NCBI GenBank assembly: GCA_022841245.1
Contig: JALHRW010000030.1
Span: 1 to 35,924 of the forward strand
Direction: 5' to 3'
DNA length: 35,924 bases
From: Planctomycetota bacterium
GTDB taxonomy: Bacteria > Planctomycetota > UBA11346
In this document: in pieces, positions 22,675 through 31,069 of the stretch
Layout: each line of letters begins with the position of its first letter
Position numbering within the stretch: the first letter of the stretch is position 1
The notes under the pieces: model-generated
Told to the model about the DNA's origin: nothing
Database searches by the model: none
What the model saw: the letters and a program-made list of their open reading frames with translations, nothing else
Position numbers and translations under genes: made by a program

Positions 22675-23909
22675 AGCGGCATCGCCTCGTCCTTGCCGCC
22701 CTGCTGTGCGGCGCCCTCGGGGCGGCAGAGCAGGTCATGGATCTGCCGACCGCCCTGGCCCGCTCGCCGGCGATCAGTGCCGCGCGTGCGCGCGTCCAGG
22801 CGGCGGGTCTGGCGGCGCGCGCTGCCGGTGTCCTGCCCGACCCCATGGTCGGTGTCGGCGCCGGCCGCGAACTGCCGCGCATGGGCGAGGCGATGGACAT
22901 GTATGGGGCGATGATCGAGCAGCCGCTGCCGCGTTGGGGCGAGCGCGATGCCATGCGTCAGGGCGCCCTGGCCCAGGTAGCGATGGCCGAGGCGGAATTC
23001 GCCGAATTGGTCGGTGAACATGCGGCCAGCATCGCTGCGGCCGGGGTCGAGGCCCAGGCAGCCGCCCAGAGCCGCATCCTGGTTGCGGAGGCGCGGGATC
23101 GCGTCCGCGCGCTGAGCGAGGTCGTTCGTGCGCGGATCGCCGGTGGCGGTGGGATGATCGGCGAGTCCCTTGCCCTCGACACCAAGGTGCAGCAACTCGA
23201 GCTGCAGCTCGCCGATCTCGCGCGTCGACAGGCGGACGCCGAAGCCGAGGTGCGCGGCCGGCTCGGGCTGGCGCCGGAGGCGGCGCTGCCGCCGCTGGCG
23301 CTGCCGGATCCGGCGACCGTCCGACCCGATGACACGCCGATGGCCCGGCGGGCCGCCGCCACGCGCGGCGAAGCCGTGGCGATGGAGCGGGAGGCGGTCG
23401 CGCGCGGCAATCCCGAGTCTGCTGTCGGACTCAGCTGGGAACGCGAGGCGGCCGGTACCGAGGAGCAGGTCGACAAGTACAACCTGACCTTCCGCGTCTC
23501 GCTGCCGGTGTGGCGCCAGGCCTACGGCGAAGCGGCCGATGCCGCCCGCGGCCGCGCCAGGGCGGCAGCGCACGAGGCGCGGGCCAGCGGCTGGATGACA
23601 CGTAGCCAGGTTGGCCGGGCGCAGCGTGCGGTGGAGCAGGCAACGCGGGCGCAGGCAGTGGCCGACGGCATCGCCGCACGCAGCCGCACCGAGTACGAGG
23701 CGGTGATCCGCCAGGTCGGCACCGGCAACGCGTCGATCATGGCCGCCCTCGACCTGCTCGACCGCATCAGCGACGCACGCATGCAGGCGATCGAGGCTCG
23801 CATGACCAGCCAGCTCACGCTGGCCGAGCTGTGGCGCCTGGCTCCGCCGACACTCCCCGATCCTGGCGGCACGGGATCTGACCACGACCACCGGATGGGC
23901 ACCCCATGA
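22671..23909 (+). CDS. TolC-family outer-membrane efflux channel (CusC-like)
   Basis: The outer-membrane duct of the tripartite pump, 412 residues. A signal peptide (KRHRLVLAALLCGALGAAE) is followed by two TolC-type repeats: long Ala/Glu/Arg-rich helices (for example about 95-190 and 290-390) around beta-strand segments DPMVGVGAGRELP and ESAVGLSWERE...LTFRVSLPVW. There is no N-terminal lipobox, unlike E. coli CusC. The C-terminus ends in HDHRMG, a short His-rich stretch that could bind metal. GTG 22671 overlaps the previous stop, and the 3' end overlaps the next ATG. Being second, before the adaptor and pump, matches the cusC(F)BA order. Confidence 0.88.
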   Translation: MKRHRLVLAALLCGALGAAEQVMDLPTALARSPAISAARARVQAAGLAARAAGVLPDPMVGVGAGRELPRMGEAMDMYGAMIEQPLPRWGERDAMRQGALAQVAMAEAEFAELVGEHAASIAAAGVEAQAAAQSRILVAEARDRVRALSEVVRARIAGGGGMIGESLALDTKVQQLELQLADLARRQADAEAEVRGRLGLAPEAALPPLALPDPATVRPDDTPMARRAAATRGEAVAMEREAVARGNPESAVGLSWEREAAGTEEQVDKYNLTFRVSLPVWRQAYGEAADAARGRARAAAHEARASGWMTRSQVGRAQRAVEQATRAQAVADGIAARSRTEYEAVIRQVGTGNASIMAALDLLDRISDARMQAIEARMTSQLTLAELWRLAPPTLPDPGGTGSDHDHRMGTP

Positions 23910-24262
23910 CTCGACACATCGTCATTTTCGTCGCGTGCTTCCTGCTCGCGGCGGCAGCTACGGCCGCCCTGCGCACCGCCAGGCACCAGCCGTACCAGGA
24001 GATGCCGGCCGAGCCTGCCGTGCCGGAGGCGACGCCGGCACCAACCCCTGCACCAGCTCCTGCGGTCATCGCGCCGACTGCGGCCACGCCCGTCAACACC
24101 ATCTGCTCCATCTGCGCCATGCCGGTGGATCCGAAGGTGCCGACCGCCATGTACCAGGGCAAGGTCATCGGCTTCGGCTGCAGGGCCTGCCCGCCGAAAT
24201 TCGCCGCCAAGCCTGACCTCTATGGTCCGGCTGCGCTGCAGAACCGCGTGGTTGAAGAATGA
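23906..24262 (+). CDS. Membrane-anchored CxxC metal-binding protein
   Basis: A 118-residue protein with one N-terminal hydrophobic segment (residues 5-22), then a Pro/Ala/Thr linker (about 33-62) that would hold the domain off the membrane, then C67-SIC70-AMPVDP ... GFGC92-RAC95-PPKF. Two CxxC pairs about 25 residues apart in a YHS-like context suggest a soft-metal site on the periplasmic side. It is the second small metal-binding protein of the operon and differs from the first by its paired CxxC and uncleaved anchor. ATGA overlaps on both sides tie it to the channel and adaptor genes. Confidence 0.8.
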   Translation: MTRHIVIFVACFLLAAAATAALRTARHQPYQEMPAEPAVPEATPAPTPAPAPAVIAPTAATPVNTICSICAMPVDPKVPTAMYQGKVIGFGCRACPPKFAAKPDLYGPAALQNRVVEE

Positions 24263-25575
24263 GCCCGGTATTCCTCAAAGGGTGGATGAGCGCGGTCGCT
24301 GGTCTGCTGCTCGGCTGCATCGTCATCCTGGTCATCCCGGCCTCCTCGTTCTTCGTCGCCCACGCCGCGACCGAGCATGGCCATGAAGATGGGCGCTATG
24401 CCTGCCCGATGATGGATTTCATCGGTCGCAAGCCCGGCATCTGCCCGGTCTGCGGCATGCAGCTCGAACGCGTCACCGCTGGCGACCTGTCCCGCGAGCA
24501 GCAGCGCCGCATGGGCGCGCGGACGACGCGCATCGAAGCCGGACCGGCGACCGTCGTGGTCCGCGCGTACGGAGCGGCGGAGTACGATGATCGCTTCTCC
24601 CAGGTGGTGATCGCCCGCATCAGCGGCCGGATCGTGAAGCGGCATGACGCAACCTTCGGCTGCTGCCAGGAGGTGGCCAAGGGCGATCCGATCATCGACT
24701 TGTACAGCCCAGAGGCATTCCAGGCACAAGGTGAATTGGCGGCAGCCATCGCCTCAGCCAACGCCGATCTGGTCAAGGCGATCGAGGAGCGCTTCGCGCG
24801 CTGGAATCTGGCCCATGTCGCAGCCGCCATCCGCGCCGGCAAGCCGCCGGTCGACACCGTGACGATCTTCAGCCCGACTGCTGGCCAGGCCTACCTCGAC
24901 GACCAGGACATGGTCAACAAGACGCTCATGGTCGGCGGCGAGGTCGCCGCTGACATGCCGCTGATCAAGCTGGTCGACCCGCACAAGCTCGTGCTCGTCA
25001 TCCACGTCCCTGAGACTCGCTCGGCGTTCCTGCGCGCCGGGCAGAAGGTCCGCCTGTCCTCCGACGATCTCGGCGACCTGCCGGACATCGAGGCCACCAT
25101 CGGCCGGGTGGCCAACGAGTTGAACCCGGAAGCGCGCACTCGCGAGGTCCGCGTCCATCTCGCCGATGGTCGCAAACGCCTGCTGCCCGGCTCGCTGGTC
25201 AGCGCGCGCATGCAGGCCGTGCTCGCTCCCGACCTGACCCCGGCCGATCCGACCGACCGCGCGACCTGGGGTGCGTTCCCGCTGGTTCCGAAGTCGGCGA
25301 TCCTGTCGACCGGCGTGCGCCATGTCGCCTGGCGGGTGAAGGAACGTCAAGCCGACGGCACGGTGCAGTTCGAGCCCGTTCAGGTCGCCCTTGGCCCACG
25401 CCTGGAGGACGAGGCGGGCAACGACCGCTACGTCGTCCGCGCTGGCCTGAAGGCTGGGGATGAAGTCGCCACCCAGGGCCTGTTCCTGATCGATAGCCAG
25501 TCGCAGCTGGCAGGCACGGCATCGCTGCTGTTCCCGGATGGCGCGGTCAACTCAGCCCCGCCGCACCACCCATGA
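24259..25575 (+). CDS. RND efflux periplasmic adaptor with metal-binding head (CusB-like)
   Basis: The membrane-fusion subunit linking pump to channel, 438 residues. A membrane anchor (residues about 9-37) is followed by EHGHEDGRYAC49-PMM and C62-PVC65-GM67, the heavy-metal-binding domain found at the N-terminus of CusB-type adaptors. Then come barrel-sandwich strands (GRIVKRHDATFGCCQEVAKGDPIIDLYSPE, read in parts), a helical hairpin (about 160-185), VTIFSPTAGQA, and a C-terminal proximal domain (VPKSAILSTGVRHVAW ... GLKAGDEVATQGLFLIDSQSQL). Extra Met/His around 45-70 would hold Cu(I)/Ag(I). Coupled by ATGA on both sides. Confidence 0.92.
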   Translation: MSPVFLKGWMSAVAGLLLGCIVILVIPASSFFVAHAATEHGHEDGRYACPMMDFIGRKPGICPVCGMQLERVTAGDLSREQQRRMGARTTRIEAGPATVVVRAYGAAEYDDRFSQVVIARISGRIVKRHDATFGCCQEVAKGDPIIDLYSPEAFQAQGELAAAIASANADLVKAIEERFARWNLAHVAAAIRAGKPPVDTVTIFSPTAGQAYLDDQDMVNKTLMVGGEVAADMPLIKLVDPHKLVLVIHVPETRSAFLRAGQKVRLSSDDLGDLPDIEATIGRVANELNPEARTREVRVHLADGRKRLLPGSLVSARMQAVLAPDLTPADPTDRATWGAFPLVPKSAILSTGVRHVAWRVKERQADGTVQFEPVQVALGPRLEDEAGNDRYVVRAGLKAGDEVATQGLFLIDSQSQLAGTASLLFPDGAVNSAPPHHP

Positions 25576-28500
25576 TCGCGTGGTGCATCCGCAACTGGCT
25601 GGCGACGCTGGTCGTCACCGCGCTGCTCGGCATCGCCGGCGCCTGGGCCTGGACCCGGGTCCCGGTCGACGCCATCCCCGACCTGTCGGACAACCAAGTC
25701 ATCGTATGGGCCGAATGGCCGGGCAAATCAGCCGAGGACATCGATGAACAGGTGACCCGCCGCCTCGCCCGCGAACTGCAGGGCCTGCCCGGTGTCAACG
25801 TGGTGCGCGGCATGTCCCTGTTCGGGACCAGCTACGTCTACGTCATCTTCGACGAGGACCGCGATCTCTACGAATGCCGCACGCGCACCCTGGAGCGCCT
25901 GTCGCAGATCCAGGGAGTGCTGCCGGCTGGCGTCCAGGCCAAGCTCGGCCCCGACGCCACGGCGATGGGTCAGGTATTCGCATTCACCCTCGCCGGCCCG
26001 TCTGACATCGAGCGCAAGCGCTTCCTCCTCGACCAGGTCGTGGTGCCGGCCCTGCAGGGGGTCCAGGGCGTGTCCGAGGTCGCGCCGGCCGGCGGCGTGG
26101 TACGCGAGTACCAGATCGATGTCGATCCGGTCCGGCTGGAGGAGCAGGGCCTGAGCCTGATGATGCTGATGGAAGCGGTGAAAGCGGCCGGGCGCGACGT
26201 CGGCGCCATGTCGATCGAACAGTCGGGCATCGAAACCATGGTCCGCGGCCGTGGCTTCATCCGCTCGGCGGCGGACGTCGAGCGCATCGTCATCCGTGGC
26301 AACACCGGGCAGAGCGCCGGCATGCTGCTCGGCGACATCGCCGAAGTCCACCTCGGCGGCGCGGTGCGCCAGGGGCTGTTGGCAGACCAGCACGGCGAGC
26401 AGGTCGGAGCCGTGGTGGCCATGCGCGTCGGTGGCGATCCCAGGGCGGTGATCGGCGCGGTAAAGGCGCGCTTGGCCACCCTGGCGCCAACCTTGGCCAA
26501 GGACGGTTTGGTCGCGGTGCCGTTCTACGACCGCTCAAGCCTCATCCTCGAAACCAACCGGACCCTGGCCAACGTGCTGACCGAGGAACTGCTGGTGACC
26601 TGCCTGGTCATCATCGTGTTCATGCTGCATGTCCGGGCCAGCCTGACCGTGGCGGTGGCGCTGCCGCTTGGCGTCCTGTGCACCTTCCTGGCCATGCATG
26701 CGCTGGGCATGTCCGCCAACATCATGAGCCTGGCGGGCATCGGCATCGCCATCGGCGTGATGGTCGATTTCGGCATCGTGGTGTGCGAGAACGTCACCCA
26801 GCACCTGGTCATGCTGCGCGAGAAGCGGCAGCGGGAGGGCGCTCCGCCCCCGGAGTCGCCCTTCGACCCGGAGGTGGTCGAGGCGGTCATCGCGGGAACT
26901 CTGGAGGTCTCCCGCGCGCTGATCACCGCGGCGGCGACCACGATCATCAGCTTCATCCCCATCTTCATGCTCGACGACCAGGCTGGCCGGCTGTTCAAGC
27001 CGCTGGCGGCGACCAAGACCATGGCCATCGGCGCCGCCGTCATCTTCGGCATGCTGCTGGTACCGGTGCTGTGCCGGCTGCTGCTGCCGCCGTGGCAGGC
27101 ACGCAAGCCGGTCATCCTGGCGCTGGCTGGCGCCGTTGCAGGCATCGTCTTCGCCATCCTGCTGCCCGACGGGCTGGGCATCCCGCTCGACCACGGTCGT
27201 TGGACCGTCGTCCTGCCAGGCATCATCGCTGCGCCGCTGGGCGCGATGCTCGCCGCTTACGCAGTGTGGCGCCTCGGCCGCGAAGAACTGGTCAGCTACG
27301 AGGAGAACCCGGTCAGCCACGGCATCGCCGTCGCCTACGACTGGGCCCTGACCCGCATGCTGCGGCACAAGGTCGCGTTCATCCTGACCATCGCCGCGAT
27401 CGCGCTCTCCGGCTGGATGGTGGGCCTCGGCTGGGGCACGCTCAGCTGGCCCCTGCGCCAGACCTTCGCGGTGGTCGGCGGAGACCTCACGTCCACGCGA
27501 TTCGATGCGGCCATGCGCCAGGCATTCCCCGGCATCGGCGCCAGCTTCTTGCCTCCGCTCGACGAGGGTTCCCTGCTGTTCATGCCTTCCGTGCCGGCGA
27601 CCGCCGGGCTGGGCGAGACGCAACGGGTGATGATGCAGCAGAACCGGGCCATCGCCGGGATCCCCGAGGTCGCGTCGCTGATGGGCAAGATGGGGCGGGC
27701 CGAGACCGCCCTGGATCCGGCTCCGATCGGCATGATCGAGACGGTGGTGGTGCTGAAGCCGTATCTCGAATGGCCGCGGCACGAGATCGCCCAGGCCGAC
27801 GGCTCGACCGTGACCCGGCCGCGGACCCTCGCCGAGGTGCGCGCGGCGCTGGCCGCGGCCAGCGACATCCCCGGCGTGGCACCGAGTTGGCTGCAGCCGA
27901 TCGAGACCCGCGTGGTCATGCTCTCGACCGGCATCCGCTCGCTGATGGCGCTGCAGATCCTGGGCGACGATGCCGCCAGCCTGGAGGCCTTCGCCGAGCA
28001 GGCAGAGAAGGTGATCCAGCGCGTTCCCGGTGCGTCCGACGTGCAGATGCAGCGCGAAGGAGGCAAGCCCTATGCCGAGATCCGTCTCGACGAGCGCAAG
28101 ATGGCGCGCTTCGGCATCACCGCGGAGAGCGTGCTGGCGACTGTCGAATCCGGCCTCGGCGGTATGCCCCTCATCACATCGGTCGAGGGTACGCTGCGCT
28201 ACGGCGTGCGCATCCGCTACCCGCGCGAACGTCGCGACGATGCCGACGAGCTGGCCCAGCTCCAGGTGCCGGCCGCGGCGGGTCGCGCCATCCCGCTCGG
28301 ACTGCTCACGGCTTCACCGACGGTCCACCGCCTGCGCTTCGATGGCATCACGCCGGAAGCGTGGCGCCGATCGCAGCCGCTGGCCATCGCGCGCAACCTC
28401 ACTCCGCTCGACGCTACGACCGCCGAGTTGACTCTGCCTGCCGGTGAAGCGCTCCCGGCTGGCATCGCCGATCCGCTGGCTGTGCGGCCGCCTGGGGCGG

Positions 28501-29324
28501 AATCCTCCGCAGCTGCGCCGGTGACCGTGATCTCCCGGCGCGACGACTCCAATGCCGTCACCTGGACGATCGGTCCGATGGCGATCCGCAGCGAGGGTGG
28601 CAAGCGCACGCAGTACGTGCTGCTGAACGCCACCGGTCGGGCCGAGGTCGAGGTGGTGCGCGAGGCCGATCGCCAGCTCACCTCGGCGATCGCGCAGGGG
28701 GAGCTGGTTCTGCCAGCTGGGGCGACCTACCGTTGGGTCGGACGCTTCGAGCAGAAGATGAAGGCGGACCGCACCATGGCCTGGGTCATCGGCATGGCGA
28801 TGGTCGTGATGACCGTGCTCATCCTGATCGGCACGCGTTCGCTGCTCACCACCGCGATCATCATCGGCTGCAACGTCACCGTCTCCACCGCCGGCGGCTT
28901 CATCGCGGTGTGGCTCTATGGCGCCGATATGACCACCGCGGTGATCGTCGGCTTCCTCGTCCTGCTCGGGGTGATGTTCAACGACGGGATCCTGCTCGGG
29001 ACCTACCTGCACGACCTGTTCAAGATCCCGCCGACCACCGTCGAGGAGGTGCACCGGCGCGTGTTCATCGCCGGGCTGCGCCGGCGGAGGCCGGCGATCA
29101 TGACCAATTGCACCACGCTGCTGTCGTTGATCCCGATCCTCTGGAGCGACGGCCGCGGCGCCGAGCTGATGCTGCCCATGGTCCTGCCGGTGATCGGCGG
29201 GATGGTGGTCGATTACATCAGCCTGTTCAGCATGCCGGTGGTGTATGCGTGGTGGTGGGAGCTGAAGCTCGCCAGGAGCAACACCGGGGCCCCGTCGCGC
29301 AGCGATGGGCCTGCCGCCGAGTAG
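25572..29324 (+). CDS. Enlarged heavy-metal RND pump (CusA-like)
   Basis: Inner-membrane proton-driven exporter, 1250 residues against about 1050 for E. coli CusA. The three methionines that line the CusA Cu(I)/Ag(I) site are kept: M671 (LLFMPS), M721 (APIGMIET) and M783 (VVMLSTGIRS), pointing to monovalent metal. In the fourth helix the D399-x6-E406 pair (VMVDFGIVVCEN) is present. Two insertions explain the extra length: two hydrophobic segments at about 514-566 and about 85 residues at 915-1000 in the docking region. Where CusA has Glu939 and Lys984, the aligned residues appear to be N1137 (next to D1138) and A1175. Its last codons lie in the repeat at 29284. Last gene of the operon. Confidence 0.92.
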   Translation: MIAWCIRNWLATLVVTALLGIAGAWAWTRVPVDAIPDLSDNQVIVWAEWPGKSAEDIDEQVTRRLARELQGLPGVNVVRGMSLFGTSYVYVIFDEDRDLYECRTRTLERLSQIQGVLPAGVQAKLGPDATAMGQVFAFTLAGPSDIERKRFLLDQVVVPALQGVQGVSEVAPAGGVVREYQIDVDPVRLEEQGLSLMMLMEAVKAAGRDVGAMSIEQSGIETMVRGRGFIRSAADVERIVIRGNTGQSAGMLLGDIAEVHLGGAVRQGLLADQHGEQVGAVVAMRVGGDPRAVIGAVKARLATLAPTLAKDGLVAVPFYDRSSLILETNRTLANVLTEELLVTCLVIIVFMLHVRASLTVAVALPLGVLCTFLAMHALGMSANIMSLAGIGIAIGVMVDFGIVVCENVTQHLVMLREKRQREGAPPPESPFDPEVVEAVIAGTLEVSRALITAAATTIISFIPIFMLDDQAGRLFKPLAATKTMAIGAAVIFGMLLVPVLCRLLLPPWQARKPVILALAGAVAGIVFAILLPDGLGIPLDHGRWTVVLPGIIAAPLGAMLAAYAVWRLGREELVSYEENPVSHGIAVAYDWALTRMLRHKVAFILTIAAIALSGWMVGLGWGTLSWPLRQTFAVVGGDLTSTRFDAAMRQAFPGIGASFLPPLDEGSLLFMPSVPATAGLGETQRVMMQQNRAIAGIPEVASLMGKMGRAETALDPAPIGMIETVVVLKPYLEWPRHEIAQADGSTVTRPRTLAEVRAALAAASDIPGVAPSWLQPIETRVVMLSTGIRSLMALQILGDDAASLEAFAEQAEKVIQRVPGASDVQMQREGGKPYAEIRLDERKMARFGITAESVLATVESGLGGMPLITSVEGTLRYGVRIRYPRERRDDADELAQLQVPAAAGRAIPLGLLTASPTVHRLRFDGITPEAWRRSQPLAIARNLTPLDATTAELTLPAGEALPAGIADPLAVRPPGAESSAAAPVTVISRRDDSNAVTWTIGPMAIRSEGGKRTQYVLLNATGRAEVEVVREADRQLTSAIAQGELVLPAGATYRWVGRFEQKMKADRTMAWVIGMAMVVMTVLILIGTRSLLTTAIIIGCNVTVSTAGGFIAVWLYGADMTTAVIVGFLVLLGVMFNDGILLGTYLHDLFKIPPTTVEEVHRRVFIAGLRRRRPAIMTNCTTLLSLIPILWSDGRGAELMLPMVLPVIGGMVVDYISLFSMPVVYAWWWELKLARSNTGAPSRSDGPAAE

Positions 29325-29398
29325 CGGTGGTCGTCGCGGTAGCGACGCAACCGAGCTGCGACAAAGGCAGTGGGGCGAAGCCGGCGAAGCCCCTGAGC
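29284..29398. repeat. GC-rich repeat at the 3' end of the metal-efflux operon
   Basis: Starts inside the last 14 codons of the pump gene with CCGGGGCCCCGTCGCGCAG (29284-29302) and ends with GGCGAAGCCCCTGAGC (29383-29398) at the kinase stop codon. Both blocks match 22265-22325 in direct orientation. Read on the minus strand it also resembles the region after rpoN: TAGCT, a GGGGCTTCGCC hairpin, CTTTGTCG, AGCT, CGTCGC in the same order. It includes a CGTCGC/GCGACG hairpin near 29334-29348. It separates two convergent genes and could stop transcription from both sides. Confidence 0.65.
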
Positions 29399-30924
29399 TA
29401 GTTGGCGAGCAGGAAGTAGAGGATGATCCCGACCACGGCGAAGCCGAGCACGACCCACGGCAGTACGCCGATGCCGAGCTTGGTCTGAGGATCCTCGTCG
29501 AAGACCTTGCTGCGTTCGATGCGGTTCGACGTCGGCGGCTTGTTCGGCGCGATCGGCCCGGTGCCCGGCTTTTCGGCCGCGCGTTGGATGCGGTCGGTGG
29601 CGATCTTGGCGAGGGCGGCGGAGACCGGGGCGGCAGCAGGGTCTTCAGCTGGAACGGCCCGGCTGGCCCGCCCGGTGGACGGCTTGCCCGCCGAACCGTC
29701 GCCGACGGCAGGGCGTTCCCCTGCCACCTCGTTCTTGGCCACGCGGTCGGAAGCTGGCCTCTTGGTCTGGGGCTTGTTCAGCACCAACGGTTTGCGCAGC
29801 AGCCGGAGGGTGCCACCGCTCTTCTGTCCGCATTCGACCAGGGCCGTCTCGATCGCCTTGAGCATGCCGTCGAAAGACAGGAACCGGTCCTTCACATCCT
29901 TCGCCATCGAGGTCAGCACCAGTTCACGTGTCGCCTTGCTCAACGAGGGCACGCGGTCGCCGGGATCCGGCACCGGCTCGGTGAGGTGCGCGCTCATGAT
30001 CGAGCCCGGGCTGGTGCCGGTGAAGGGGGTGAAGCCGGTCAGCAGGTGGTAGAGGGTGGCGCCGAGGCCATAGATGTCGCTACGGCAGTCGAGCTTGTCG
30101 CCGCGCACCTGCTCCGGGCTCATGTACAATGGCGTCCCGATGGTCATGCCGGTCTGGGTCAGGCGATCATCCTTGTCCTCGCCCTTGACCAGGCCGAAGT
30201 CGATCAGCTTGGCTTGGTCGTCGGCGGGGAACAGGTCGCCACCGCCGGCGCGGTTGCGGATGACCAGGATGTTCTCGGGCTTGAGGTCGCGATGTACCAG
30301 GTGCGCCGTCGTCCACACGTGTCCGAGACCCTCGGCCACCTGCCGGCAGATGCGTAGGGCGTAGGCCTCAGGCAGGACGCGGTAGTCCTTGAGCAGGTTC
30401 ATCAGGCTGGGGCCGTCGATGAATTCCATCGCCAACCAGCAATGGCCCTTGTTCTCGCCGCTTTCGATGATCTCGGCGATATTCGGGTGCTTCACCGTGC
30501 TGAGGGCCTTGGCCTCGCGATGGAACCGGCCGATGAAGTCCTTGTCGTCCTCGATTCGGGCGTTCATCGTCTTGAGCGCCACCATGCGGTTGCTGGCGAG
30601 GTGCTCGGCCAGGAACACCGTGCCCATGCCGCCGCTGCCCAGCTTCCGGGTCAGGCGGTAGGCGGGAAAATTGACCTGGCTCTTCAGCACCTCCTCGAGT
30701 TCGGAGGCCTGATCGCGGGTGATCACCTGGTGATCGACGAGGAAGCGTCCGACCCCGATGTGGTCATGCCCGCCGGCCATGGCCTTCGCTACGGCGTGGT
30801 CGATCTGGTGCTGGGCGGCCCAACCATTGGCGATGATGACCTGGGCGGCGTTCGACAGGCGCTGGCCCATCGACTCGCGGTTGCCGGAGGGGTCAGCGAC
30901 GCTCTGCTGGATGGACGAGGCCAT
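29398..30924 (-). CDS. Tail-anchored Ser/Thr protein kinase
   Basis: A 508-residue Hanks-type kinase. Residues about 22-85 are an extra helical N-terminal domain (ANGWAAQHQIDHAVAKA ... IGVGRFLVDHQVITRDQASELEEVL) of the kind seen at the N-terminus of GspE/PilB-like proteins. The catalytic domain (about 90-365) has LGSGGMGTVFLAEH, VALKTM, LVHRDLKPENIL, LIDFGLV and GTPLYMSPEQ. A charged Pro/Ala/Lys linker (about 370-480) leads to a single C-terminal membrane helix (IGVLPWVVLGFAVVGIILYFLLAN), so the kinase faces the cytosol with almost nothing outside. It is divergent from rpoN with 145 bases between. Confidence 0.93.
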   Translation of the reverse strand: MASSIQQSVADPSGNRESMGQRLSNAAQVIIANGWAAQHQIDHAVAKAMAGGHDHIGVGRFLVDHQVITRDQASELEEVLKSQVNFPAYRLTRKLGSGGMGTVFLAEHLASNRMVALKTMNARIEDDKDFIGRFHREAKALSTVKHPNIAEIIESGENKGHCWLAMEFIDGPSLMNLLKDYRVLPEAYALRICRQVAEGLGHVWTTAHLVHRDLKPENILVIRNRAGGGDLFPADDQAKLIDFGLVKGEDKDDRLTQTGMTIGTPLYMSPEQVRGDKLDCRSDIYGLGATLYHLLTGFTPFTGTSPGSIMSAHLTEPVPDPGDRVPSLSKATRELVLTSMAKDVKDRFLSFDGMLKAIETALVECGQKSGGTLRLLRKPLVLNKPQTKRPASDRVAKNEVAGERPAVGDGSAGKPSTGRASRAVPAEDPAAAPVSAALAKIATDRIQRAAEKPGTGPIAPNKPPTSNRIERSKVFDEDPQTKLGIGVLPWVVLGFAVVGIILYFLLAN

Positions 30925-31020
30925 GCGGTTGCATGCACCATCGGCCCCCGGCCGGTCTTTGGCAAGAGGGAGCAGAAACGAGAGATGCGTCTTCCTGGCA
31001 GGCTGCTACGAGTGCCGCTC

Positions 31021-31049
31021 TTGCGCGTTGGCAGGCATTGGCGTACCAT
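31021..31049 (+). promoter_or_regulatory. Weak candidate promoter for rpoN
   Basis: TTGCGC (31021-31026) and TACCAT (31044-31049) are 17 bases apart, 21 bases before the rpoN ATG. The -35 matches consensus at 3 of 6 and the -10 at 4 of 6 positions, so this is only a suggestion. It lies in the 145-base gap shared with the divergent kinase. Confidence 0.3.
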
Positions 31050-31069
31050 TTGCTAGACACCAGCACGAC

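Noticed and set aside
22265..29398. Composite transposon carrying the efflux operon
   Set aside because: No transposase, terminal inverted repeats or target duplications are visible; the flanking repeats share only their end blocks. The direct repeats are reported, but not as a transposon.
31029..31043. Possible sigma-54 (-24/-12) promoter TTGGCAG...GGCG before rpoN
   Set aside because: The GG and GC elements are one base too close together, and the -12 part does not match TTGCA.
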